Positions 44,431 to 55,761 of a DNA stretch of 64,000 bases are shown here, in pieces. This DNA comes from Ooceraea biroi (lineage: Eukaryota; Arthropoda; Insecta; Hymenoptera; Formicidae). Made by a program: the position numbers and the translations under genes. Numbering within the stretch: position 1 is the first letter of the stretch; every line of letters begins with the position of its first letter. The notes below the pieces were generated by a model that worked only from the letters and a program-made list of their open reading frames with translations, made no database searches and had not been told where the DNA came from. The DNA lies in the NCBI RefSeq assembly GCF_003672135.1, contig NC_039514.1, positions 12,761,787-12,825,786 on the forward strand, read 5' to 3'.

Positions 44431-45279
44431 ATGGGTAAAAAGCAGAGCATCTACGAAAAGCCTGGTAGTTTGGAGTATTACAAATTCAGCGCGGAAGAGT
44501 ACGCGCTGATTAAAAATGTATGGTCGGGTATTGAAGTCAATCCTCAATTTCACGGCAACGCGTATCTCAGAAGGTGTGTAATACCGTTGACGAGTAAAAC
44601 AAAGTTCTACCGATGAACTGATAAGCGAAGACGAAAGAGTTATCTAAGAATGCCATGAGCTTTTAGCTTCTGCGAGATGTATCCACAATACGTGAAATTT
44701 TTCACGTTGGAGCCTACGTTGCCGGTGAACTTCGACGCGCGTACCACAGCAAAGTTTTCGATAATCATGGAAAGTCTGGGTCACCTCCTATTGGATTTTA
44801 ATAAGAAGCCCAAACGATTAGATCGATTTGTCGGTTACATAGCTATGGTACATAAGGACATGCGATTAGAGGAACAAGATATGCGTGTACGTCTTGCACA
44901 GAATTTACTAGCTTTTTTTTAACAGATAATTTAAGTGGACTAGCCATAAGTTTCTCCCTTAGAGTTTCGATGACAGATCAATTGCTGCTCGCCGTTCATA
45001 TATTTTTGTTTTGTTAAACTTTTCGTTTAGAACGTTGTGGTGTGGTTATTAGAATACCTGTTAAAGACGTATCCAACGCAGATGACTGCGCAGTGCCAGG
45101 AAGCAATATCCAAGTTTATGGATAGTATGATAAAGGAGCTCTCCATAAAGATGGAAATCTTCCGCGGTTACGACGTCGCAAAACCGGACGTAACGATACA
45201 AATCAAATCGGTAAAAGACACGCAATTTCTTTTCGCGACGATAAACGTTATATATAAAACTGTACATCGCTACTTCTAG
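44431..45279 (+). CDS. Divergent insect globin
   Basis: Three exons: 44431-44573, 44667-44886, 45031-45279, encoding about 203 residues. The first intron falls after the second base of a codon, just after HGNAYLR; the second falls between codons, 11 residues after the F-helix His. These match the ancient globin introns B12.2 and G7.0. Residues read as MYPQYVKFFTLEP (C helix and CD corner, with a CD1-type Phe), ARTTAKFSIIMESLGHLL (E helix), FVGYIAMVHKDM (F helix with proximal His), then VVVWLLEYLLKTYP and CQEAISKFMDSMIKEL (G and H helices). By pattern the distal E7 position is Lys rather than His, which would give atypical ligand binding. The C-terminus extends ~40 residues beyond the H helix. 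Splice joins are S-F-C-E-M at exon 2 and R-N-V-V at exon 3. Confidence 0.8.
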
Positions 45280-45787
45280 TTGAGAAATCAGCAAGATAAT
45301 TATTATATAAATTCTATCATAATATTTTACATCGGGGAGTAACGCCTTTTCAAAAATATTTAGCTGTTAAAAGATCCGTCCGCATTTTCTTTCTCTCTTT
45401 TACCTCGATAATTGTACAGAATAAAGTCAAATATTTCTTTTCTTTTTTTTGCCTTGTTACTATATATACATGTATATGTATATAAATCCACAATATATTA
45501 CTTGGGGACGATTATATTTTTACTCACACATGTATGACATATTTCATACAAAGGAAGCAGTTGTCGAGCTTACTCGAATTTATAAACCTAGCTTGGAATT
45601 AATTTAAAGTTGATCTATCGAAGTCACTTCGTGTATTGTGGAACACACGGATATTCCGCGAATATTTCACGTGGAACAGAACGCGTTGAAATGTTTATGC
45701 TGTTTGTTCTACTCGCATGGACCGCCATCATTCCGAGCGATAGCTTTTGGAGTCTTTCCGATAGCGTAGCCGTGGGGACGCTGTCCG

Positions 45788-46774
45788 ATGTTCGCCGAAC
45801 CACTGATTTTCGGTAAAACCAAGTTGTACTGGGATGACTGGAAGAAAGAGTGGGACGCGCGGTGGGATGAATGGATGACGATATCTGGCGGCCTCGACGC
45901 TTCATTCAGCTTACCAATGAACAACGATAATACGTTACACATGACAAGATCAAGAGCCGATCTCGACGAGGATGACGAGGTCATAGCATTGCAGCGAAAG
46001 GCTTTGTTACTGATGCATAAACGACAAATGTCGGATGTGTCTGCAGCCAGACTCGCGGTAAATTATTTTCACGTGTCTATTTCTGGCCGATTTAAAAATC
46101 GCACTCACATATTATACAGAATACAAATTACGCTCAGAAATACAGAATATAAATTACGCTCAGACTATACAGAATATAAATTTCTTTTTTCATTCTCTCT
46201 AATACAAGTTCTTATCTGATCTTCCGAGATACTCCCGTTGCCATTAAAAATTATCAAAGAAAGAATTATTAGATTTAGAGGAAAAAACATCACTATCAAG
46301 ATATCTTCTCACATATTATTAATAAACACTGGAATATCTCTGGAACGATCATGTTAATAAAATATTGAGTATACGAGAAATGTTTTCTAGCTATTAAACC
46401 GGAGCAAAACGGCTGATGAGAATTCGTCGGACGGAACGCGAAAAGACGTCTCGCAGAGGCACAATTCCCGTCAGAACGATAAGCGATATCCTGAAGATCC
46501 GCAACGCGATCGTCTCGTCCGTCCTCCGCGTAACTCGGCGAAGGATGCTCCTCGCGAAAGACGTCGCGCTAGAAACACACGCGGAAACCCTTCACGACGA
46601 AACAATGCGGCGATCCTACGTAGATGCTTGCGAAATAAAGATCATTCGACGTTTAATGAGACTATCCCTGAGGAGGACAACGAAGAAATGTCGCAACAAC
46701 TCGAAGTGACCGTGAAGTCGCGCAACACCGCTCGTAAAAGGCACCGAGAACGCTTCAGTGTCGATCTGGAATAA
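45788..46774 (+). CDS. Unrecognised two-exon gene, charged protein
   Basis: Exon 45788-46056 (MFAEPLIFGKTKLYWDDWKK, EWDARWDEWMTISGG, SRADLDEDDEVIALQRKALL) ends at GTAAAT in phase 0. It joins an acceptor (ttttctag) before 46391, giving ARLA-LLNRSKTADENSSDG and then an Arg/Asp-rich region with HSTFNETIPEEDNEEMSQQL and RHRERFSVDLE before the stop at 46772-46774. The protein would be about 217 residues, mostly disordered and very basic in the second half. I know no family for it. Upstream frame 45691-45815 (MFMLFVLLAWTAIIPSDSFW) looks like a signal peptide and could be an alternative first exon; it is out of frame with the main one unless spliced. Confidence 0.55.
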
Positions 46775-47365
46775 AAAATAAATTCAATATTAGATCTTAT
46801 TTACTTTTGATAATAGATTCGATTCACTCATACGTTCCCACAGTGGCGTTTATCGTAAATAATTGATTACGTTGCAACATTAAAGTATGGTATAATTTGT
46901 TGATTAACGTGTAACATACAAACATACGAATAATAAAAATGTACCCAAATACGCATCTTCGAAAAAGATGGCTAGAAATAGATAAAAACGCGCGGATAAT
47001 CATTTCATTATATCGCACTCATTAGAAAAATGGCCTACATGAATAATTAAAACAATATTGGAGTGTAGAAGCATTACTGCTCCATTTATAAATGCGGAAT
47101 AATATCGACCGTCTGATTTCCGCGCTACCGTTTTTACGTATATACGAAATTATACGATAGTGCAGAATAATTGTAATAATTTCTGTGGCAAGTATTGAAT
47201 GAGTCAACAAGTTGTGATCATTTTTCCAAAAATTTTACCAAAATCAATAGATTTCAAATCAATCGCATTTGATTAATTATAATACGATTTATTTATTTAA
47301 CAAAAAAATTTTCTCATTCTTGATAATCTTTCTCTAATGTTATTATTTAATAAATTCTGTTGCAG
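46775..47365. other. Spacer
   Basis: About 590 bp of AT-rich sequence with no gene or repeat that I can support. Confidence 0.5.
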
Positions 47366-47556
47366 ATATTATAACGGAAATCCTTACCTCAGCTATCTCC
47401 TCCGAAATTATCAATCTTCGTTCTAAGAGCGTTGTAACGATTGCTAGTGTTGTGCACGAATCGCGCCGAGTCGATGCTGTCGTCGCTCGCGATTCGACGA
47501 AGTTTCTTGTCGCTGGTTTGAAAGAAGCGGGAGAAATGTTTAAGAAACACTCGTAA
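47366..47556 (+). CDS. Possible orphan terminal exon
   Basis: A pyrimidine-rich acceptor (ttctgttgcag) is followed by a frame open for 62 codons in phase 1, ITEILTSAISSEIINLRSKS, then AVVARDSTKFLVAGLKEAGE and MFKKHS before TAA. It does not continue the unrecognised gene at 45788-46774 in frame. No partner exon was found. It could be a real last exon of a plus-strand gene or a chance frame. Confidence 0.3.
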
Positions 47557-47721
47557 GCATACATCTAACTAGTAATATGAAAAACTGGGCCACGGCTGAT
47601 ATATCGGGCTCTCCAAGTTAACGAGAGGCGAACGTTACGTTTGCGTTTCCGCTTGTACATATAAGGCACACGAGATCTCGCACACGATCAGATCATCATC
47701 GTCGTAAGTGGCGGGAATTTC

Positions 47722-50700
47722 TTACTTGTTTCGCAAATTCGCTGCCGATATCGGCGGAAATAGGGCGGCCGGCGAGATTAGCGGTTGCACCACCGGCCCC
47801 ATCACGTGCTCTGCTTCCTCCTGCGGTTCTTGAATCGGTGGTAGTGGCGAGTCCCAATCGGAGTCCGTGGAACTGTTTTTACAACAATAGTGTTCTCTCA
47901 ATGCATGTGCAAGTATAGTCTCTGCGCGAGAATGCAAGGAACGCAATTACGCGATAGTTTCGCGTAGCTGGACCGTAATAAACGTATAAAACGAGGAAAC
48001 GTGCCGCGTGAGAGAAATCGATACGCGCATAACGATCGTGACTGATGATAAGCGTGGGTGACGGCTCGCTATTTTGCTTGTCTAGGAAATGACGCGTAAT
48101 GTATAGTTCTGAGAATTTGCGTGAAAACTCACTACCGTGTACCCACTCGAAAGATGCGTGCAATGTAATCGTTTCACAATTATTATAATTGATCTCGTGT
48201 CGCGTGCCCTCATTGTGTCACATTCCGATTTATGCACACAGATAAAACTGTATAAACTTTCCTGCTATAACAAGAGCAGGGTATATCCGCGCGATGTGTA
48301 CTTCAAATTTGCCTGCGACCGAATAATTTTAATCTCTTTCAGCGATTAAAAAAGATTAATCGTTCGATAACAGAATGCTAAAGAGAAACATGGACTAACA
48401 ATGTGCAATTGTACCTACCTGCTAGTTATTCTTATGTCGTTGTTAAAACTGTCGTAAGTACTGAGCCTGCTGGATATGGGCGGTAATTTTCCGCGGCTGA
48501 ACGCAGTAGGAGATATGGCGACATCGCCAAGATTGCTGTCGATGTAAGCCGCGGCTTGGATCTCTTGCTGATACATGGCGTAGAGATTTTGTAAATCGGG
48601 TGGGAGCGTCAGACGACCATCTGTCATTTAAATTTTGTGAATTAAAAAGGAAAAAAGAGAGTTTAAATTCAGGCGTTGTTATGCAAAGAGGGATCAAATG
48701 AAAGATAGATCTGTCGGTTAATAATCAAGGATACAAAATTGCCAATTTTTTTGTGCTTCCTCTCTACGTAATTACACAGGAAAAGAGTTTAATAATTGTA
48801 ACAGTTTTTTTGTTTATATAGTAATTAATATCGCTAAATATGATATGCCAATAAATTCGTTTTTCCCGTATCGCGATTCTTTAAATTTGCGTTACTGACC
48901 CTCCATTATTCGGCGTTGTCTTGTGATGATCTCGTCGGAGATCTGCCGCTGTCGGTCATAACGGAGTAACAAGAGCTCGCGACGTCTAAGCTCATGCTGC
49001 TTCACCAGCCTCTCGCTCTGCAGCATCATTTTGTCTGCTTCGAGTTCGTGTACTCGCAGCATTAGCGCCAGCAATTCTCGTTCCTCGTCCGAATTGATGC
49101 GCGACGGTAATTCCTGGTTCCCGTTGTATAAATTTTATAAATTTAATTTTGATTTCCAGCTTGTCAATTAACATGAGACGATTATAAAAAATATGAAAAA
49201 CTCACGTCTTCGAGAGCAGCACTGCGTTTCCGGCAGGCCTCGAGTTCCCTCTCCGTGGTAGCGCGCATCTCGGCATACCTTTCCTGTTCCCCCGAAATCT
49301 CTGTTAACTCTGTCCACGCTTGTTGCACGGCCATGTCATCCTCTAAATCTGCATCTTCCAAGAGATCTAATTATATGTTAAAATTGTGAATTACTCGGAA
49401 ATGGAAACTTTGGCGAACTCAACGTTTACTTGGAAGTATAATATTCAGGATTAACATTCATGCAGGAATAGAATATTGTAAAAAACGATTGGATATGACT
49501 TGATAATAATAATGATAATGATAGTTGTAGATCTGTATTATATCAACTGTGCTTACCCACGTCATCTGCTTCATCCACTTGATAATCGGTACCGGGACGA
49601 CGCGTATTGGAATCCCGTGTCTTCCCGTAAACCCTATTGTTTCTGGATTCCCAGTGAGAGATTATGGAATGCTGCTGCTCAGCAGCAATATTCAGGCCCA
49701 GAAGATGGCTGTCCAGTTCCATCAGCTTCCTCCTGTTACATTAATTCAGATAAACATTATGTTCCGGACTATTAGCAGCAGAATTTATAGTTGTTCATTC
49801 CATCCACATACCTCAGACGCATCTGTTCTTTGAACACCGACACGATCTTTTCTCTCAACGATCTGAAATCGTTGTCGTGCGTCTCATCTGTCGCCTCCTT
49901 TTCCAGCTCCGATCTCTTCGGCCTATCGTCCTGCATCTTGTTTCGTAGACGCGAGATCTCAATTTTCAGATCGCTGATTATGTCGCGGTACTGTGCGACG
50001 TGCAGATAACTCACGTCCAGCACGTTCTGCTCAACTTTGTTGGAGATTTTATTGGCACGATCAGCGTAGATCAGAGTGTTCTTGCTCTCATCGCGTTGCA
50101 TGCTCGCTGGTGACACGTGGGCGATCATGACGGTTCGACAGTTGCCACTCAAGGCCTCCTTCAGCAAACGAGTCAGTTTGGAATCGCGATAATTCACGTA
50201 ACGCGCGCCGCCGGATAGGGCATTGATGCAATTGCCCAGCGCCAAGAGAGATCTGTTTATGTGCGCGCCTTCCTGCAGCCTTTTGCCTTTGTTCTGCAAT
50301 GTCAAACTGAATTAGCGCAACTGTTAGTGTAACAATTCGCAAATTACGCTGAGTGAATCTCGCAGGCGTTTAGCTACTTCCTTGACATTATTAAGAAGAA
50401 TGAAATAATTTTGCGATATGCGAAGTGAGAGAAAAATTCAAGTTTAACATTCACGGAGAATATTCACCTTAGTTTGCTTAGCCCGTTCGGATCCGGCGAG
50501 ATCGATCATGAACAATCTTCCCTGCTTCACCCTGTTGCGTAAACGTTGCTCGCTATCCTGGGAATTGAAGGATTGCCTGACCGTGACGCTGAGAAGCGCG
50601 TGACTCCGCGACGAAGTTTTGTTCGCGGCGGTCGGCTCTATCGTCCTCGCTTTGTTGCCTCTGTGCAACAATTGCATCACCTGCAGTGTAACATGACAAA

Positions 50701-51633
50701 TCACTTAGAATTGTCCGATTTTTTGAATACGTTTGCATCGCAAAAATTATAAATGAATGGCGTACTTCCTCGGTCGAGTTGGTGGAGATCTCCGTCAGTC
50801 CTGCGACCTGAACGTTGCGACCGCGAGTGTCATCGCGTAAGTCCAGATATCCCGAGCTGGGATTGAGAAGATCGCGAATATTCTCGTTATAAATCTCCAT
50901 GTACGACATAGTTACCTATCGAGATGAAAGAAAATTTTAATGGGACGGATATAAATCGAAAAAAACCGTTCTTTTGAGAGGCTCACCGTGAATTCCGCGT
51001 CGTTCCGCAACTTTTTGGCCCCTAAGAAAATGTCATTTAACGCGCGCACCATGATCCCAGGATTCGTTGACGTTCCTACCATCGTGTGCGTCTTTCCTGA
51101 ACCCGTTGCACCGTATGCAAACACGGTAGCGTTGTAGCCGCTAAGAACGTCCTGTGCTAATTTTTTCGTCGTGCCTTCGTAAACCGCCTCCTGAGACAAT
51201 AACGCATCTTATGATTAATAATATGTCGATAATATATTTATAGAGATATTAAGATAAATATATTAGTTGTTAATTTTTCAGGTGGATAAACGGTTCTTGC
51301 CTGCGTTGAATCCTCTCCGAAAACTATATCATACAGATATTGTCGCGATACCGCACGTTTCTGTTTGTCACCATCCTGATCTTCCAGCACCACCATCTGT
51401 AAATTGCAAAGTATCAATGTATCTTTCAAAAATCGCATCCGAGCGAGTTTTAATTAACATTTAACTGAACAAACGTAGCACGTGAGTTTATTTTCATGCG
51501 AATTAGTCAAATCTGTGTGTTCACTAACAATAAGTGAAGTATCTAAACGCACGAGTTTACCTTGTCATTAATTGCATGCAAGGATCTAGTGCCACTTTCA
51601 TTCGGGGCTAACGGTCGAATACGAACAGCAACC
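47722..51633 (-). CDS. KIF19-type kinesin (kinesin-8), start exon unresolved
   Basis: KIF19 is a plus-end-directed, microtubule-depolymerising motor that limits cilium length. Exons: 51561-51633, 51301-51396, 50987-51190, 50766-50915, 50468-50680, 49812-50293, 49557-49732, 49206-49349, 48900-49113, 48419-48620, and a C-terminal one within 47722-47912. The motor domain shows VAVRIRPLAPNE, the P-loop AYGATGSGKTHTMVG, NKTSSRSHALLSVTV (switch I), LFMIDLAGSERAKQTK (switch II) and RDSKLTRLLKEALSGN. GYLDLRDDTRGRNVQVAGLT and EPTAANKTSSRSHA are KIF19-like. Coiled-coil segments follow (VSVFKEQMRLRRKLMELDS; ERLVKQHELRRRELLLLRYD), then DGRLTLPPDLQNLYAMYQQE. The start codon may lie at 52191-52193 (MASVESL, weak donor); I am not sure. 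The intron after 51301 uses a GC donor. The last exon's phase does not fit cleanly. Confidence 0.9.
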
Positions 51634-52290
51634 TGTAATTAAAAAAGTACGATAATAATAATATTACTTTCTCAGGTACGCAAGCCGTCGGTGACTATCG
51701 GTGAAAGTCTCCATTCTTCACTCTTTTTGTCATTATTGTCTGTCGTTGATTTATGATTGTCGTTTACCGAACTATCGGATAAGCCAACTATAAGCAAAAC
51801 ATTCGACTATTGGAAGGCTTCAATATTCATCGCTTTATTTTAAATTAAGCTATAACGACGCAACCGCAAATTAAAGGAAAACATTCAAAGTTGAAAAGAC
51901 TGTCGAGTTGATTTAAGTTTTACAAATACTGTTGATAAATATTATTGCTCGTAGGTGTGATATAAATCTGAAATGGCATTGCAATTCATCACGTCTGTTT
52001 TACTCTTTACAAAGGCGCATTTTATTACATATTAGAAAGCAGTTAAAATACTTAGAGTAGTTAAAGATCGTTAAAGATTGCGGTATTGCGGTATTCGCGT
52101 GCTCAATCATCTTATCCCCTTGTATCGTTTATTGCAGGAAACGATGTAAATAATATAATTAGGAGTGCAGGTACGAGACTTTCCACCGATGCCATCGATT
52201 CGATCGATTTCATGAGTCACCGTTATGTACCATGAGTTTCTCCTCCAACGCACGTCGACCCCCACGATCTTTGAAGTCGCTTTGGCCGGT
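51634..52290. other. Region upstream of the kinesin motor exon
   Basis: Holds the presumed first exon and promoter of the kinesin. A plus-strand ORF from 52232 to 52504 has a Leu-rich run produced by a CTG repeat and no recognisable domain. Confidence 0.4.
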
Positions 52291-52322
52291 GCTGCTGCTG
52301 CTGCTGCTGCCGCCGCTGCTGT
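52291..52322 (+). repeat. CTG/CCG trinucleotide repeat
   Basis: The run gctgctgctgctgctgctg and following ccgccgctgctg make a short trinucleotide microsatellite. Confidence 0.8.
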
Positions 52323-52504
52323 ATTGTGTCATTTTCGCGATGCAAAATTATTTCGCGTGTCGTAAAGCGACGCGACGCAATCGAGATCAATTGGCGCGTG
52401 CGGTCGGCAAGTTAAACGAGCCGTTAAATCGACTTAAATGTTGCGTTTACGTAAAGTTCACGTGTACGCGGGTCTCATTGCTGCCCTGGTATCGTTCCGA
52501 TTGA

Positions 52505-54965
52505 CCCGAGTTTCCACGTCGACGGTCATCGTGACACTCTTCGTTAAATAAACGCGCTTGCGAGTAATCATTTCGTAACCGAGCACCTCTTCGTCGACGC
52601 GACTTTGTGCGAAGGATTTACGTAATTTGAAGAGTTAATAATAAAAATAAAGGCAAGAAAACAGGATAATTGAAAAAAGCGTTTTAATATAATTATTATC
52701 GCTTCCGACGACGAAGAAGCACAATAGAAAGAAGAAATGCGGAAGAGAGAAAAGCGAATTTTATATAAAGAGTTTTATGTAAATCGTCCTCTATACGCAA
52801 GATGCTACGCTGGTTTAACACACGTGCACACAGATATTTATGCGTTACAAACAAATGATTAAATGTGCGTTTCGTTGTACGCGATCCAGTATGTGTTATC
52901 ACGACGCAGTCAGGCGACCGACTGAAGCGCACCTGTCTACCTGCACGGGTAAAGGAATCCACGAGCCTACGCAGGGTACGCGCGAAGTATACTCCCTCGC
53001 GTACTGCGATGTTCGACCGGTGAATCTACACTAACAACGACGCAGCTAATGCATAAGCTATTGTGGGTTTTACATTATTATATAATATAAACGAATACGT
53101 CAGAGAAAATGTACTCGTTTGAATAAAAAATTGCTGTGATATCATTAATCTCTTATTTCTCTTCTTAATTCATCGCCACACGACGATGTTTGTAACAATG
53201 TATATTGAAATGAAAAATTGTTTTTCTGAACTGAAAGGAACATTATTTGTTCACCTTGAGATACAAATTAAAATTCGATTAGAAAAAATCGAGAAATGGA
53301 AAATCGATCGACAACGTGGTAACGACAAATATATAGTGAATGTAAAATTATGAATTTTTTAAGAGACCTCTAAACGTTTTATACAATAGTCTTGTTTTCG
53401 AAGGTAAAATTGCACAAGTACCGAGAAATACACGTGTTAATACATGCAAGGACGTAAAAACTTTATTTTGTAGACTTTTCACACACTCTGTGTAACGCCG
53501 ACTTTATACACAGAACCCTTGCAAACCGTCTTTCTGGAAATAAAACAATAATTTTTATGTGGATGCCTTAATACCATTAACGATAATGGGCGAATAAATC
53601 AAGCCGATATGGTAAAAAACTAATTCTGTAGTTTATCGTGCGGCGGAATGCATATGAGGAAAGCTAATTGCCGTCCAACCCCGAAGGAAAAGCTCGAGGA
53701 ATTATTTATGAAGGGAGTGCGAAACATGTATAATGCTGTGCTTACACACGCGCCTGGGAATAACCGAGAGCTTAACGATTAAATACGCGGAAGCAACATG
53801 CACGACTTCCACCGCGACTCAACTCGGTTAAAGTGTAGTTAAGGCATTTCGTTCGCCAATAACGAAGTTTCGTTCAACAAGTTGCGCTTCCTTAATAAAG
53901 CTGCGATTAATAACGTGGGAATGTCAAGGATGAGCAAGCATTCTGAGAAGTTATATTCACCAGCTTGCGGCAATTTCGCGATTACAATCGATCAGATATA
54001 CATCCGTCATGTAGCATCGTATTTAATGCGGTACTGATTAATTCATTTTGTTTCGATTCGTTCCGCTTAACCGCATCATCACTATATCGATGACACCCTA
54101 AACGATATTTGTGTGTTTCGATAAAGAAACACCGATTGTTTCTTAAAGATCTAAATATCTAAAAATGCATCTTCAATAATTTCCGGTATAATTCTATTTA
54201 TAGTACAATTTTACAGTTTGCTTATACTAATCCGAGTTACAAATCATTATTGCGCCTTTTGATTACGGGGATACTTGATCATATGATTGACATTAGGATC
54301 GAGGAGAATAATTTCGTTAACAGGAACAGCATACTTAGATATTGCGTCAATCTTTCGACGTAACGTGCACTGGTACACCGCTCCGTCTATCTTTATCGCG
54401 AACGGTGATTCCGCACATCGCACTCGTCAGGGGGCAAAAACTATTTGCGTCCAGAATTAGGGATGCCGCGTGCTCGTGCTTGTCTTGGCACGAAACGTGG
54501 TTATCCGTTCCACTATCATTTTCCACCGACGAAAGTAATCAATGCTGGACACAGTTAAGCATCGAGGTCAGCACCGCTGGTAGACCGGTCAGATATCGCC
54601 GATCGATATTTAGGGGAACGAAGAACATTAAACGAGCATTATACAGCGGCAGAAAAAAGGGTTGCTACCTCTGACCTCCAAATAAAACGGCGTACTCTAG
54701 ATTATCGATAAGCGTCGATCCGGCGGAAAATAATAATGAGCACCGCCCGATGCAATGCACGTACATATTAATAATATAATAGAGCTGTCCAGCGACCAGT
54801 GATGCATCGATGCGGTCTTCGATCAGTAATAATTTATCGTAAGTGTGCTTAACAATATTTAACGATACGTGCATGTTTAACGCACAGGCAAATGCGATGA
54901 CAAAAATATCGCGTTGCTATTTCGGACCGCGTGGAATTAAAACCTTCTACTTAATTACATGACGA
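52505..54965. other. Intergenic region, nothing recognised
   Basis: About 2.5 kb of moderately AT-rich sequence. The longest open frames (54342-54674 plus strand, 52696-52962 minus strand) carry no domain and no splice support. Confidence 0.5.
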
Positions 54966-55117
54966 CCCAGCAAACACAAACAGTAATATACATGTTAGTT
55001 ATAATTTCCCACTCATTAATATAAATGCAACATAACATAAGTGTTATGTAACAATTACATTGTTGAGTGGGAAATTATAACTAACATGTATATTACTGTT
55101 ACTTTGTGTTTGCTGGG
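54966..55117. mobile_element. 152 bp MITE with CCCAGCAAACACA ends
   Basis: Near-perfect inverted arms of ~60 bp begin CCCAGCAAACACA and finish TGTGTTTGCTGGG. GA lies outside both ends. Shares ends and the subterminal 'gtgggaaattataactaaca' with the 682 bp element at 28114. Confidence 0.88.
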
Positions 55118-55761
55118 GAGGGTGCAAGGTGAGGAGGGCGAGCGGAATTTCAGCCATAAGGAAATTACGCGGGACACGTGAATTGGCCGTTCTCGGCCCT
55201 TTAAGCGATTGGAAATGACCTTGGGGAGCCTTTCGTATTGTTCTGCCGAATACATATTCATACCGCGGCAAAGTCCCCGCGCGCTCGCGCGCGCACGCAC
55301 ACTTCGGTGTGATCGTATCTCTTCTCAAGATCGATCATATCTTTTCACTCGACACGCACGCAGAAAGATCGAAGGAGGATTTCGAGGGGAAAGAGCGGAA
55401 AGAGTCCATCATCCGAGATTTTGGTGATTCATTGTTTCCAGTAAAAATGCGGTCGCAATGCAGTACAGAGGAAACGCCGAGTCGCCTAGCATGCGAAGTA
55501 CGTTTGTGTCGCGCCTTCGCTCTGGTCCTTCCTTGTGCGCGTATATGTGTATATATAAATTACGATATCAATTCGGGATAACCGATGTTAGTGCAAATAT
55601 ATCACGGATGGATGGAAATGGATGTTACGTCTTCTACTTTCCTAATTCTAATTCTTTGTACAGTCATTTTCCTTGACGATAAGTTTTTCTGTATCACGTT
55701 TCACCGTACTAAAGCCTCGTTGAACGCGTCCACTAAATCGAATTGATCACAAATTGCAATT
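55118..55761. other. Spacer holding the receptor 3' untranslated region
   Basis: About 640 bp without a recognisable gene. Short frames at 55209-55676 have no domain. Confidence 0.5.

Noticed and set aside
45624..45984. Minus-strand ORFs opposite the unrecognised gene
   Set aside because: They are shadows of the plus-strand coding exon, which has splice signals and a consistent frame.
52232..52504. 90-codon plus-strand ORF with a Leu-rich, membrane-like segment
   Set aside because: The Leu run comes from a CTG repeat and the rest has no recognisable feature.
54342..54674. 110-codon plus-strand ORF
   Set aside because: No domain, no upstream signals, isolated in a gene-poor stretch.
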